64,000 nt of DNA from Nostoc sp. CMAA1605. GTDB taxonomy: Bacteria > Cyanobacteriota > Cyanobacteriia > Cyanobacteriales > Nostocaceae. Shown here piece by piece: positions 10,039 through 19,385 of the stretch. The position numbers and the translations under genes were made by a program. The notes under the pieces were generated by a model. That model was not told where the DNA came from. It saw nothing but the letters and a program-made list of their open reading frames with translations, and ran no database searches. Where the stretch lies: the NCBI RefSeq assembly GCF_021596505.1, contig NZ_PJIZ01000004.1, forward strand, positions 1-64,000, given 5' to 3'. Within the stretch, counting starts at the first letter, position 1, and each line of letters begins with the position of its first letter.

Positions 10039-10053
10039 TGATAATGATTATCC
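10039..10053 (+). promoter_or_regulatory. Zur (FurB) box for the second cobW gene
   Basis: TGATAATGATTATCC differs from the consensus TGATAATNATTATCA only at the last base. It lies 27 bp upstream of the ATG at 10081. A matching box faces the divergent gene, so both arms are probably derepressed together when zinc is low. Confidence 0.75.
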
Positions 10054-10080
10054 ATAAGGTGAGATAAGAGGTTTAAAAAT

Positions 10081-10779
10081 ATGGTGGCGGAAGTAATCAC
10101 CAATTCAGTTCCTGTGACTGTTTTAACTGGCTATTTAGGAGCAGGAAAAACAACTTTACTTAATCACATCCTCACCTACGAACACGGTAAAAAAGTAGCT
10201 GTGATCGTCAATGAATTTGGGGAAGTAGGTATTGATAATCAATTAGTTATTAATGCCGATGAAGAAATATTTGAAATGAATAATGGCTGTATTTGTTGTA
10301 CAGTCAGAGGTGATTTAATCCGCATTATTGGTAATTTAATGAAGCGGCGGGATAAATTTGACCATTTAGTGATAGAAACCACAGGACTAGCCGACCCTGC
10401 ACCAGTAATTCAGACATTTTTTGTAGATGAAGATATGCAAGGTCAAATGTCATTAGATGCCGTAGTGACAGTAGTGGATGCTAAACATATTTGGCAACAT
10501 TGGGATGCAGATGAAGCCCAAGAACAGATTGCATTTGCCGATGTCATTTTACTTAATAAAACAGATTTAGTTGCAGCAGCAGAATTAGATGAATTAGAAA
10601 AGCGGATTCGCGATATGAATGCGATCGCTAAAATTTATCGCACGCGCAACTCCGAATTATCAATGGATGCCTTATTAGGTGTCAAAGCCTTTGATTTAAG
10701 CCGCGCCTTAGAAATAGATCCCGATTTCTTAGGAGAAGATGCCCACGAACACGATGAGACTGTTTTTCCGTCGCCTTAG
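10081..10779 (+). CDS. CobW/COG0523 GTPase, N-terminal GTPase domain (gene split by a frameshift)
   Basis: The 232-residue frame contains a complete G3E GTPase domain: GYLGAGKTT near residue 17, GCICC near 70, ETTGLADP near 99 and NKTD near 160. It has no long His insert; only HEHDE remains near the end. The frame then shifts and ends with VFPSP and a TAG at 10777-10779. The next ORF continues the family's C-terminal domain in another frame. One extra T in the T5 run at 10762-10766 would restore a single protein of about 323 residues, reading [14 protein letters not shown] across the joint. The Zur box upstream suggests a zinc-starvation metallochaperone. A sequencing error, a real pseudogene and a split two-subunit gene are all possible. 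Confidence 0.82.
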   Translation: MVAEVITNSVPVTVLTGYLGAGKTTLLNHILTYEHGKKVAVIVNEFGEVGIDNQLVINADEEIFEMNNGCICCTVRGDLIRIIGNLMKRRDKFDHLVIETTGLADPAPVIQTFFVDEDMQGQMSLDAVVTVVDAKHIWQHWDADEAQEQIAFADVILLNKTDLVAAAELDELEKRIRDMNAIAKIYRTRNSELSMDALLGVKAFDLSRALEIDPDFLGEDAHEHDETVFPSP

Positions 10780-11051
10780 TGCAGGATGGGGAAATTGATG
10801 GGGAAAAATTAAACGCTTGGCTATCACAACTATTGCAGACCAAAGGGCCAGACATCTTCCGCATGAAAGGCATATTAAATATTGCTGGAGAAGATAATAG
10901 ATTCGTTTTTCAAGGTGTACATATGCTATTTGATGGCAGACCTGATAGACCTTGGAAGTCCGACGAAAAACGCAAAAACGAACTAGTTTTCATCGGTCGC
11001 AACCTTGATGAAGCACAATTAAAACAAGATTTTCTAGCTTGCTTTATTTAA
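10779..11051 (+). CDS. CobW C-terminal domain (continuation after frameshift)
   Basis: The 90-residue frame encodes the CobW_C domain, with typical [17 protein letters not shown] and FIGRNLDE segments. It is the missing C-terminus of the gene starting at 10081. A GTG at 10779 overlaps the upstream stop (TAGTG), so separate, coupled translation is formally possible. I see no Shine-Dalgarno sequence of its own and consider it part of one ancestral gene. If the indel is real, the GTPase and the C-terminal domain are made as two chains or the second is lost. Confidence 0.7.
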   Translation: MQDGEIDGEKLNAWLSQLLQTKGPDIFRMKGILNIAGEDNRFVFQGVHMLFDGRPDRPWKSDEKRKNELVFIGRNLDEAQLKQDFLACFI

Positions 11052-11052
11052 T

Positions 11053-11240
11053 TTGGGAATAGGGAATGGGGCATGGGGCATGGGGCATTGGGCATTGGGC
11101 ATTGGGCATGGGGCATTGGGCATAGAAGTAAAATCTCCCTTGTCTCCCTTGTCTTGCTTATTTCCCGATTCCCAATTCCCCATTCCCAATTCCCAATTCC
11201 CCATTCCCGATTCCCAATTCCCAATTCCCGATTCCCCAAT
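11053..11240. repeat. STRR block with inverted arms between cobW and the WD40 gene
   Basis: GGGGCAT/GGGCATT units (11053-11128) are followed by CCCAATT/CCCGATT units (11164-11236). The G-rich and C-rich halves are partly complementary, so the transcript could fold into a long imperfect hairpin. ORFs in both strands here are low-complexity artefacts. Confidence 0.8.
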
Positions 11241-11242
11241 TT

Positions 11243-12304
11243 ATGAACACAACAACCAGCAAATCTAAAGAATTTGAAGAACATTACTCAGGGACATTAG
11301 CAGATTATGTCACTGCGATCGCTTGGTCGCCAAAGGGTGATAGTCTGGCTGCTACTTCGGCGGCTGGGGAAGTGGTAATTTGGCGAGATGGTGAATTGAC
11401 AACTCTGCAACCTGGTAATGGTCAATCAGTCGATTGTGTGGCTTTCTCTAGGGATGGTCAATTTCTGGCTGTGGGTGGACAAGATGGACAGGTGAAGATT
11501 TGGCGCGGACAAGAATTAATCGCCACCCTGGAAAATGCGCCGGCTTGGGTAGATAAATTAGCTTGGAATCATGTTAATAACCAGTTGGCATTTAGTTTAG
11601 GGCGTTATGTGCAAGTTTGGGATGCTGATACTAGTGAAGTTGTCGCTACTGTAAATTTTGCTGACTCTTCGGCTTTGAGTATCGATTGGCGCGTTGATGG
11701 GGAATATCTCGCCATTGGGGGAAATCAAGGCGTTAAAATTTGGCACGCCCAAAACTGGGATGAAGAACCATATCTTCTGAGTATGCCGACTGTTAGCGTG
11801 GCGATGGGTTGGTCTACTGATGGTAAATTCGTTGCTTCCGGTAACATGGATCGCAGCGTCACTGTTTTAGAGTGGAATAACCCCGATCCTTGGGTAATGC
11901 GTGGCTTTCCTGGGAAAATTCGCCAAATTGCTTGGTCAGAAATTAAAACGAAAGTCGGCGCACCATTATTAGCGACTTCCAGCGTCGAAGGAATCGTGGT
12001 TTGGGAAAAGCTAGAGGATGAAAACTTAGGTTGGGAAGCGCGAGTGTTAACTAATCATGTGGGTGTGATTAATGCGATCGCTTTTGCACCCAATAGCTTA
12101 CTGCTTGCATCTGCGGCTACAGATGGTTGGTTGTGCTTGTGGAACAAAGCCAAACAAGTCTCCCAAATTCTCACAGGCGTTACTGATGGCTTTTCCACCT
12201 TAGCTTGGCATCCCCAAGGCAAATTTTTAGCCGCAGGTGGCGACCAAGGCGACATCCTCATCTGGTCTAAAGTTATACGCGGTCAAGGGTTTGGTCGTAG
12301 TTAA
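11243..12304 (+). CDS. WD40 repeat protein
   Basis: The 353-residue protein is built of about seven WD40 blades. Visible blade cores include [50 protein letters not shown] and, at the C-terminus, [25 protein letters not shown], each with the GH/WD-like pattern. It has no signal peptide or membrane segment, so it is probably a cytoplasmic scaffold. The family gives no specific function. It lies 190 bp downstream of the Zur-boxed cobW on the same strand, and readthrough from that promoter is possible but unproven. ATG 11243 is the first in-frame start after the repeat block. Confidence 0.85.
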   Translation: MNTTTSKSKEFEEHYSGTLADYVTAIAWSPKGDSLAATSAAGEVVIWRDGELTTLQPGNGQSVDCVAFSRDGQFLAVGGQDGQVKIWRGQELIATLENAPAWVDKLAWNHVNNQLAFSLGRYVQVWDADTSEVVATVNFADSSALSIDWRVDGEYLAIGGNQGVKIWHAQNWDEEPYLLSMPTVSVAMGWSTDGKFVASGNMDRSVTVLEWNNPDPWVMRGFPGKIRQIAWSEIKTKVGAPLLATSSVEGIVVWEKLEDENLGWEARVLTNHVGVINAIAFAPNSLLLASAATDGWLCLWNKAKQVSQILTGVTDGFSTLAWHPQGKFLAAGGDQGDILIWSKVIRGQGFGRS

Positions 12305-12363
12305 GTGGTGAGTGGTGAGTGGTGAGTGCTGTTAGCGGTAGCGCGGCGTTTAGCCGGTGCTGA
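12305..12363. repeat. GTGGTGA units and GCTGTTAGCGG hairpin repeat
   Basis: Tandem GTGGTGA/GTGAGTG units run into GTGCTGTTAGCGGTAGC ... TTTAGCCGGTGCTGAG. The second part matches the copy at 7098-7142 closely, including its hairpin-like GCGG...TTTAGCC core, so it is a dispersed repeat family. Confidence 0.65.
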
Positions 12364-12429
12364 GTTAGTTGAAGCTAGCTAATAAAATTGGCTATGCTGT
12401 AGCAACAACCAACTGGAATATTAGTAACT

Positions 12430-12699
12430 ATGAGACTACTGAAATTGATTTTATTAGCTTGTCCTGTATTTATCGCATCCATAATTATGGTAGCTAGTCC
12501 AGCCAATGCTAATCCAAAACCTACATTTGACCATCAAGGTATTGCGGTGGAATCTGTACAGTCTGTTGCAGATATAGTAGTTCCCCATTTAACTTCTACA
12601 TCTAATCCGATTACGGAACAACTAGGTTGCAATTGTGCTAATTGCTTACAGTCTAAATTTCAACTTTTACAAGGTAAATTGCCATCTGTAGATTTTTAA
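12430..12699 (+). CDS. Small exported protein with CNCANC cysteine motif
   Basis: The 89-residue protein has an N-terminal signal peptide (hydrophobic residues about 4-22, cleavage likely after ANA at 26-28). The mature part of about 60 residues ends with GCNCANCLQSKFQLLQGKLP. The CxCxxC motif suggests metal binding or disulfide formation in the periplasm, and the setting among zinc-related genes makes metal binding attractive, but this is inference. I do not recognise a named family. A strong terminator follows at 12721. Confidence 0.65.
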   Translation: MRLLKLILLACPVFIASIIMVASPANANPKPTFDHQGIAVESVQSVADIVVPHLTSTSNPITEQLGCNCANCLQSKFQLLQGKLPSVDF

Positions 12700-12720
12700 T
12701 TGTTAAAATCGAAAAGTAAC

Positions 12721-12760
12721 AGATCCCTAATTTCTACAAGAAGTTGGGGATCTTATTTTT
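12721..12760 (+). terminator. Rho-independent terminator after the Cys-motif protein gene
   Basis: AGATCCC..AA.TTCT and AGAA.TT.GGGATCT pair around a short ACA loop and are followed by TATTTTT. This is a textbook terminator 20 bp after the stop codon. Confidence 0.8.
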
Positions 12761-12796
12761 CATGAATTGAACGGGGAAACAAGAAATAGGGAATAG

Positions 12797-12950
12797 GTAA
12801 TACCAATTCGCAATGGACTAACGTCCCGCTACGCTAACGCAATTCGCAATTCGCAATTCGCAATTCGCAATGGACTTCGTCCCGCTACGCTAACGCAATG
12901 GACTAACGTCCCGCTACGCTCTAAGCGCATCTATGCCGCAGGCTTTATGC
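12797..12950. repeat. CAATTCGCAATGGAC / CGTCCCGCTACGCTAACG repeat cluster
   Basis: Units of AATTCGC and of CGTCCCGCTACGCTAACGCAAT are repeated several times. The same unit occurs in reverse orientation at 31061-31115. It is a dispersed interspersed repeat with no ORF. Confidence 0.75.
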
Positions 12951-13065
12951 AATTAAGAAATTCAGATACCATCTTGGGTTCAAGCTTTGCATCTGTTGCT
13001 TAATTTTGGAGAATTGGTGTAACAAACCTCTGTCAGTTCCCTTAGCCAAAGATTGGTGATAGTTT

Positions 13066-14055
13066 ATGTTAAAAAAACTAATCAAAAATACTACTTCTCG
13101 ACTGGGATTATTGTGCTTGACAATTGCCTGCTTTGGTTGCGGAAATCAAGCGGTAAATACATCCTTTACCCAAACTTCCACAACAGATAATGAAAATCTG
13201 CCTCAAGTGGTAGCGACTACTAATGTACTCTGTGATTTAGTGAGGCAAGTTGCTGAGAACACCATTAATCTCACTTGTATAATACCTCCTAATGCTAATG
13301 CTAAAAACTATCAACCAACACCAGAAGATCGGGCAGCGATCGCTCAAGCTCAATTAATTTTTTATAATGGCTACAATCTAGAACCACAATTAATTAAAAC
13401 CATTAATAATAGTAATAATAAATCCCTAAAAGTTGCTGTTAGCCAAATTGCCGTTACTAAACCGCAAAGATTTATAATTAATGGTCGTTCAGTTGTCAAT
13501 CCTTATATTTGGCATAATCCTAAAAATGCCGTGAGGATGGTAGATGTTATTAATAATAATTTAAAGAAAATTTCTCCTAATAACTCTGATATATATCAAG
13601 AAAATACTAAAAACCTTAAAAACCAAATTATTCAGTTAGATAAATGGGTTAAATCTAGAATTGCTAGTATTCCTAAAGATAAACTAAGAGTAATTACAAC
13701 TAATAATGCTATAGATTATTACACCAAAAATTATGGTATTCCTGCTGCCAGTTTCGGGAATGAAACTCAAGCTACAGAGCAAAGAGTCAAGAATTTAGTG
13801 CGCTATATCCAAAAGTCAAAAGTACCTACTGTTTTTGTAGAAAATAATGTCCAAACTAGGCTAATAGAATCAGTAGCCGCAGCCGCAGATGTAAAACTAT
13901 CAGAAAGGCAACTATATACTCAAGACTTAGGAGAAACGGGAAGTTATGCAGACACTTACCAAAATATGATCACCGCCAATACGCGCACTATTGTAGAAGG
14001 CTTAGGCGGAACATACTTAATTTTCCCCCCGAAAATACAGCAATCTCAAAAGTAG
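13066..14055 (+). CDS. ZnuA/MntC-like metal ABC transporter substrate-binding lipoprotein with degenerate ligands
   Basis: The 329-residue cluster A-I solute-binding protein has an N-terminal signal ending in a lipobox-like FGC (Cys25), suggesting membrane anchoring in the periplasm. Family landmarks are NYQPTPED (81-88), NPYIW (145-149), VFVEN near 263 and DTYQNM in the C-terminal lobe. In the family the first two metal ligands are His in the patterns PHxYxPTP and NPHxW. Here they appear as Lys80 and Tyr147, while the Glu and Asp ligands seem to remain. His150 might substitute for one. There is no His-rich loop and no permease or ATPase gene nearby. It may bind metal differently or have another role. 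Confidence 0.82.
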   Translation: MLKKLIKNTTSRLGLLCLTIACFGCGNQAVNTSFTQTSTTDNENLPQVVATTNVLCDLVRQVAENTINLTCIIPPNANAKNYQPTPEDRAAIAQAQLIFYNGYNLEPQLIKTINNSNNKSLKVAVSQIAVTKPQRFIINGRSVVNPYIWHNPKNAVRMVDVINNNLKKISPNNSDIYQENTKNLKNQIIQLDKWVKSRIASIPKDKLRVITTNNAIDYYTKNYGIPAASFGNETQATEQRVKNLVRYIQKSKVPTVFVENNVQTRLIESVAAAADVKLSERQLYTQDLGETGSYADTYQNMITANTRTIVEGLGGTYLIFPPKIQQSQK

Positions 14056-14555
14056 TGGTACGACTTATCATAATTTGTGTGGCGGACTACTAGCCATAAG
14101 TTAAGGTAATTTCCTAGTCTCAATACTAATCAAATACTCAACTTTCCTTATGCAAAAAACTCTGACTTCAGTATAGGGACAAAATTTTGTTGATTTTATA
14201 GAGTAAACCCATCTGGTAAGGATAATTATCACAGAGACCCCTATCTTATAACAATTTTGAATTTGGGATTAAAAGCTTAAATTCGAGGATCAGGGTTTCA
14301 GACTTCAGTGCATGAGTTCTAATTTTTACCAAACCCAGTTGGAGCGGGTGTAGGGGTGTAGGAGGGGTATATGGGTGTAGGGGAATAACTACCCAACTTA
14401 ACTCTTGGGTTAAAAGCTCTACTCCTTAAACCGTGTTGAGTAGAATTTCAACCCATGCCCAACAGCTTAAACCCCTACACCCTTGTACCCTTACACCCCT
14501 ATACCCCTAATGAATTGGTGTTTCGCGAATTCCAACCAACGTTAGTATCAGAGGG
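14056..14555. other. Intergenic region with GTGTAGGGG / CCCCTACAC inverted arms
   Basis: This 500-bp spacer holds a G-rich block at about 14343-14386 (GGGTGTAGGGGTGTAGGAGGGG type) and a C-rich block at 14471-14510 (CCCCTACACCC type), forming inverted arms. A short GATAATTATC palindrome lies at about 14219-14228. No ORF is convincing. Confidence 0.5.
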
Positions 14556-14561
14556 ATGGAT

Positions 14562-15344
14562 ATGAAACTAGAAGGAAAAGTGGCGTTGGTTACAGGTAGT
14601 AGCCAAGGGATAGGACAGGCGATCGCAATTCGGTTGGCACAGGAAGGAGCAAGTATTGTAATTAATTACCGTTCTCACCCCGAAGGCGCGGAAGCAACCT
14701 TAGCACAGGTAAAAGAAGCTGGCGGTAAATGTCACATGGTGGACGGTTTGACAATTCAAGCTGATACAGGAATCGTTACCGACGTACAGCGCATGATTGC
14801 TGATAGTATTGCTCACTTTGGTAAGTTGGATATTTTAGTAAACAATGCTGGTATCGAAAAGAACGCTGATTTTTGGGATGTGACGGAAAAAGATTATGAT
14901 GCCGTGATGAACGTGAATCTCAAAGGTGTATTTTTCGCGACACAAGCATTTGTGAAACATTTGCTAGACACCAAGCAACCAGGCAAAATCATTAATATCA
15001 GTTCCGTACACGAAGAATTACCCTTTCCTCACTTTGCGGCGTACTGTGTGAGTAAAGGCGGCTTAAAAATGCTCACCCGTAACCTAGCCGTTGAACTAGC
15101 TCCTCACGGGATTACCATTAACAATGTTGCACCAGGGGCAATTGAAACACCCATTAATACCAAACTTTTAAACGATCCTGAAAAGTTGGGCGCACTTTTG
15201 AAGAACATTCCCTTGGGACGATTAGGACAACCAAAGGATGTTGCATCTCTTGTGGCCTTTTTAGCTTCTGCCGATTCGGATTATGTCACAGGCACAACAT
15301 TCTTCGTAGATGGTGGCTTGCTGTGGAATTATCAGGAACAGTGA
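14562..15344 (+). CDS. SDR-family glucose 1-dehydrogenase-like oxidoreductase
   Basis: The protein is 260 residues from ATG 14562. An ATG two codons earlier at 14556 is in frame, but GAGGG lies at the right distance for 14562 and MKLEGKVALVTG is the usual family start. Classical SDR motifs are present: TGSSQGIG (about 11-18), NNAG near 93, the catalytic S/YxxxK site with YCVSK near 160 and a C-terminal GTTFFVDGG. Close family members oxidise glucose or related sugars with NAD(P). It is the first gene of a same-strand run with a glucosidase, a MIP channel and a GMC oxidoreductase, which supports a sugar substrate. The exact substrate is not determinable. Confidence 0.85.
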   Translation: MKLEGKVALVTGSSQGIGQAIAIRLAQEGASIVINYRSHPEGAEATLAQVKEAGGKCHMVDGLTIQADTGIVTDVQRMIADSIAHFGKLDILVNNAGIEKNADFWDVTEKDYDAVMNVNLKGVFFATQAFVKHLLDTKQPGKIINISSVHEELPFPHFAAYCVSKGGLKMLTRNLAVELAPHGITINNVAPGAIETPINTKLLNDPEKLGALLKNIPLGRLGQPKDVASLVAFLASADSDYVTGTTFFVDGGLLWNYQEQ

Positions 15345-15475
15345 GGGAGGGAAGAGGCAGGGGGCAGGGGGCAGGGGAGCAGGGGGACGAAAGAAGACAA
15401 GAGGGGGAAGTGATTCCAATGCCCAATGCCCAATTCCCTATGCCCAATGCCCAATTCCCTATGCCCATTTTGCAA
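15345..15475. repeat. STRR block downstream of the SDR gene
   Basis: GGGGGCA-type units (15357-15385) are followed by CCCAATG/CCCTATG units (15417-15465). They are non-coding. Confidence 0.7.
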
Positions 15476-15565
15476 GTCTATTAGCCAGTATTAATAACTG
15501 ATTAATGGAGTTCTCAGACTGATCGGCGAGTATTAATCATTCTCCAAGACGAATTTTGAAGTGGT

Positions 15566-18217
15566 ATGACTCCAGAAGAAATCAGATTACGGTTGGATCA
15601 AGAACGTGTCGCCTACTGGAAACGCTGGGGGCCTTATTTGAGCGATCGCCAGTGGGGTACGGTACGGGAAGATTATAGTGACAATGGGACGGCTTGGGAT
15701 TATTTTCCCCATGATCAGGCGCGATCGCGTGTTTATCGTTGGGGTGAGGATGGAATTGCAGGCATTTCTGATAGTCGTCAGCGTTTGTGTTTTGCGATCG
15801 CCCTGTGGAACGGTAATGATGCAATTCTTAAGGAACGCCTGTTTGGACTGACGGGAACAGAAGGCAATCACGGTGAGGATGTTAAAGAATATTACTTCTA
15901 TCTTGACAATACGCCTACCCATTCCTACATGAAATGCCTGTATAAATATCCCCAACAAGCATTTCCCTATACGCAATTGGTGCAGGAAAATCAACGCCGC
16001 AGCAAGTATGAGCCGGAATTTGAGTTACTAGACACGGGTATTTTTGCCGATAACCGTTATTTTGATGTGTTCGTTGAGTATGCCAAAGCCACACCGGATG
16101 ATATTTTAATTCAAATAGCGATCGCTAATCGTAGTTCCCAATCTCACAACCTCCATCTTTTACCGACACTCTGGTTTCGTAATCTCTGGGCTTGGAATCC
16201 TGAAGTTGAAAAGCCTTTTATAAAGGTGGTGCAGTCAGACAGCAACTTCAGTTTAATTGAAGCCAACCATTCAACCTTGGGGACTCGCTGGTTGTATTGC
16301 CAAGGAGATGGCGAACTTTTATTTACTGATAATGAAACTAACTACGAACGCCTGTTTGGTTTTGAAAATGGTTCACCCTATGTCAAAGATGGCATAAATG
16401 AATATGTAGTTAATGGCAAAACCACAGCCGTCAATCCCAACCGCATCGGTACAAAATTTGCGGCTCATTATCAATTAGACATCGCACCAGGGGAAACTAA
16501 AATTGTACGTCTGCGCTTGAGTGATGTGCAGACATTGACTGATCCCTTCGGCGCATATTTTGACACCACTTTCCAAACACGCATTGCTGAAGCGGATGAG
16601 TTTTACCATCGCCTTTGTCCCTTCCCCATATCAGAGGATGAGCGCAACATTCAGCGACAGGCTTTTGCTGGATTACTCTGGAGTAAGCAGTATTATCACT
16701 ATGTCGTCCATAATTGGTTAAATGGCGACCCTGGACAACCTCCACCACCAGCCGCACGAAAAAATGGACGTAACCATGAGTGGATTTCTTTATTTAGTGA
16801 AGATATTCTCTCTATGCCCGATAAATGGGAATATCCTTGGTTTGCTGCTTGGGATTTAGCCTTTCATCTGATTCCTTTAGCTGTCATCGATCCAGATTTT
16901 GCCAAACTGCAATTAGACCGATTGACACGGGAATGGTATATGCAGCCTAATGGACAGATGCCTGCTTATGAATGGGCTTTTAGTGATGTTAATCCACCTG
17001 TGCAAGCTTGGGCAGCCTTGCGGGTTTATGAAATTGAGCAGAAAATTTATCAAAGAAGCGATCGCGCTTTTTTACAAAAAGTCTTTCACAAGTTATTGTT
17101 GAACTTTACTTGGTGGGTAAATCGCAAAGATGTAGAGGGCAAAAACGTCTTTCAGGGCGGATTTTTGGGACTAGATAATATTGGAGTATTTGACAGGAGC
17201 AAAGAACTACCCACAGGCGGACATCTCAACCAAGCCGACGGCACAAGTTGGATGGGAATGTACTGTTTAAATATGTTAGCGATCGCCTTGGAACTTGCCA
17301 AGGAGGATGCTACCTATGAAGATATTGCCAGCAAATTCTTTGAACATTTCCTCTATATTGCCGATGCTATTGATGGTATTGGGAATGCAGATATTTCTCT
17401 ATGGAATGAGGAAGACGGCTTTTATTATGATGCCTTACATTTACCCGATGGCAGACAATTACCTCTCAAAGTGCGCTCAATGGTGGGGTTAATTCCTCTC
17501 TATGCCGTTAACGTGTTGGAACTAGCCACATTAGAAAGGTTTCCCGGCTTTAAACGCCGTATGGCTTGGTTTATCCGCAACCGCCCCGACTTAAAAAATA
17601 ACGTTGCCTGTATGGAAACACCAGGAGTAGGGGCAAGAAGACTATTAGCGATCGCCTATCGGAGTAAACTGCAACGTATCCTACAAAGAATGTTAGACGA
17701 GAGCGAATTCTTAAGTCCCTACGGAATTCGCGCAGTATCTAAGTATCATCTTGAACATCCATACGTCTTACACGAAGGACAGAACGATTACTGTGTCCGC
17801 TACGAACCTGCCGAATCGACTACCAGTTTATTTGGTGGCAATTCCAACTGGCGCGGGCCGATTTGGTTTCCTGTGAATTACTTAATTATAGAAGCCCTAT
17901 GGAAATTTTATGACTACTTTGGGGATGAATTGCAAGTAGAATTTCCCACAGGCTCAGGGCAACAAATGACACTTAAACAAGTAGCGATCGCCCTATCTAA
18001 TCGCCTCATCGCCATTTTCAAGCAGGATAAAGACGGTCGTCGTCCAGTGTATGGTGGTCAAGAAACCTTACAATCCGATCCCGATTGGCGCAACTATATC
18101 TTGTTCTACGAATACTTTCATGGCGATAACGGTGCAGGAATTGGGGCTAGTCATCAAACAGGTTGGACAGGATTAGTTGCAGCCATGATTCTCCAAAATG
18201 CTGAACACAAAGCATAG
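15566..18217 (+). CDS. GH63-type glucosidase
   Basis: The 883-residue protein has no signal peptide or membrane segment and is probably cytoplasmic. The C-terminal two thirds form an (alpha/alpha)6-barrel glycosidase domain. Recognisable parts are [23 protein letters not shown] around residue 400-425, [36 protein letters not shown] and a C-terminal [22 protein letters not shown]. These are typical of bacterial GH63 proteins related to mannosyl-oligosaccharide glucosidase and to glucosylglycerate hydrolases. The neighbours (a glucose dehydrogenase-like SDR and a MIP channel) suggest release of glucose from a small glucoside or compatible solute, which is inference. Confidence 0.88.
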   Translation: MTPEEIRLRLDQERVAYWKRWGPYLSDRQWGTVREDYSDNGTAWDYFPHDQARSRVYRWGEDGIAGISDSRQRLCFAIALWNGNDAILKERLFGLTGTEGNHGEDVKEYYFYLDNTPTHSYMKCLYKYPQQAFPYTQLVQENQRRSKYEPEFELLDTGIFADNRYFDVFVEYAKATPDDILIQIAIANRSSQSHNLHLLPTLWFRNLWAWNPEVEKPFIKVVQSDSNFSLIEANHSTLGTRWLYCQGDGELLFTDNETNYERLFGFENGSPYVKDGINEYVVNGKTTAVNPNRIGTKFAAHYQLDIAPGETKIVRLRLSDVQTLTDPFGAYFDTTFQTRIAEADEFYHRLCPFPISEDERNIQRQAFAGLLWSKQYYHYVVHNWLNGDPGQPPPPAARKNGRNHEWISLFSEDILSMPDKWEYPWFAAWDLAFHLIPLAVIDPDFAKLQLDRLTREWYMQPNGQMPAYEWAFSDVNPPVQAWAALRVYEIEQKIYQRSDRAFLQKVFHKLLLNFTWWVNRKDVEGKNVFQGGFLGLDNIGVFDRSKELPTGGHLNQADGTSWMGMYCLNMLAIALELAKEDATYEDIASKFFEHFLYIADAIDGIGNADISLWNEEDGFYYDALHLPDGRQLPLKVRSMVGLIPLYAVNVLELATLERFPGFKRRMAWFIRNRPDLKNNVACMETPGVGARRLLAIAYRSKLQRILQRMLDESEFLSPYGIRAVSKYHLEHPYVLHEGQNDYCVRYEPAESTTSLFGGNSNWRGPIWFPVNYLIIEALWKFYDYFGDELQVEFPTGSGQQMTLKQVAIALSNRLIAIFKQDKDGRRPVYGGQETLQSDPDWRNYILFYEYFHGDNGAGIGASHQTGWTGLVAAMILQNAEHKA

Positions 18218-18284
18218 ATTTAGACATCTATATTCTTACCTTACACCCCTACACCCTTACACCCCTAAACCCCTATCTTGAATC

Positions 18285-19109
18285 ATGGAAACATTCAGAA
18301 AACACCTGCCGGAATACTTAATGGAAGCGGCAGAACTGGGGATATTTATGATTGCGGCTGGTGTGTTTACCTGCATATTTGAATATCCTGGTTCTCCCAT
18401 TCATCAAGCAATTCCCAATGGTGATATGCGGCGGTTTTTAACTGGTGTAGTCATGGGTTTAACAGCAATTTCCCTGATTTATTCCCCTTGGGGTAAACAA
18501 TCAGGCGCACATATGAATCCCGCCGTCACCCTCACTTTCTATCGTTTAGGGAAAGTCAAACGACAAGACGCTATTTTCTACATCCTGTTTCAATGCTTGG
18601 GTGGATTGTTGGGTATTTATCTAGTCGCAATTTTGTTCCGTCAAGTATTCACCAAACCGCCCATAAACTACATTGTCACCGTACCAGGGACACTAGGCTG
18701 GGTTGCAGCCCTATTCAGTGAAATCATCATTGCCTTTGTCATGATGATGACAGTCTTGATAGTTAGCAACAATCAAAAACTCAATCGCTTTACAGGATTA
18801 TTTGCCGGGTTACTGGTGGTATTGTACGTTTTTTTTGCGGCTCCCATCTCTGGCTTTGGCATGAACCCAGCCCGCAGCCTAGCCTCAGCCTTACCCGCCC
18901 AAATTTGGACAGCATTTTGGCTATATGTCATCGTCCCACCTTTAGGGATGTTACTAGCATCAGAAGTATACAAATATCTATTTGGCAGCCGTGCCGTCAA
19001 ATGTGCCAAATTACACCACGACAATCATAAACGCTGCATTTTTCGCTGTAACTACAACCGTAACGGCACAATCAACTTAAGCGACAGCCTACCCATGTCA
19101 AGAGAATAA
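18285..19109 (+). CDS. MIP-family channel (aquaporin/glycerol facilitator-like)
   Basis: The 274-residue integral membrane protein has about six hydrophobic helices and both half-helix motifs: NPA at 78-80 (HMNPAVTL) and NPAR at 194-197 (GMNPARSL). The second NPA is followed by the family's conserved Arg. It would let water or small neutral solutes cross the membrane. The selectivity filter cannot be assigned by eye. The basic, Cys/His-containing tail after residue 240 is unusual. It follows the glucosidase by 67 bp, so co-transcription is likely. Confidence 0.88.
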   Translation: METFRKHLPEYLMEAAELGIFMIAAGVFTCIFEYPGSPIHQAIPNGDMRRFLTGVVMGLTAISLIYSPWGKQSGAHMNPAVTLTFYRLGKVKRQDAIFYILFQCLGGLLGIYLVAILFRQVFTKPPINYIVTVPGTLGWVAALFSEIIIAFVMMMTVLIVSNNQKLNRFTGLFAGLLVVLYVFFAAPISGFGMNPARSLASALPAQIWTAFWLYVIVPPLGMLLASEVYKYLFGSRAVKCAKLHHDNHKRCIFRCNYNRNGTINLSDSLPMSRE

Positions 19110-19385
19110 GGGACTAGGAAATATCCTATCACTGTCTGGGCAGGGGGGCAGGCTTCCGCCGTGAGCGTCAGCCGAACGGGAGCAGGGGGCAGGGGGAAAA
19201 CAAGAAAATTATTTCTTAAAACTTACCAATTTTGGATTAAAAACCCAAATTCATAGCTTATTCCAGAATCAAGAAACAACACTACCCATCCCAATAATCT
19301 TCTGCGCCTTTCTTTGCGTCTTTGCGCCTTTGCGTGAGCTTTCTCTTTCCCGCAACCCCAAAATATCCAAGAGGCCTAAACAACC

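Noticed and set aside
11048-11284. ORFs on both strands over the repeat block
   Set aside because: They consist of translated CCCAATTCCC-type repeats and have no protein-like composition.
14219-14228. GATAATTATC as a Zur/Fur box
   Set aside because: The palindrome is too short and lacks the outer TG/CA positions, and the SDR gene 330 bp away is not zinc-related.
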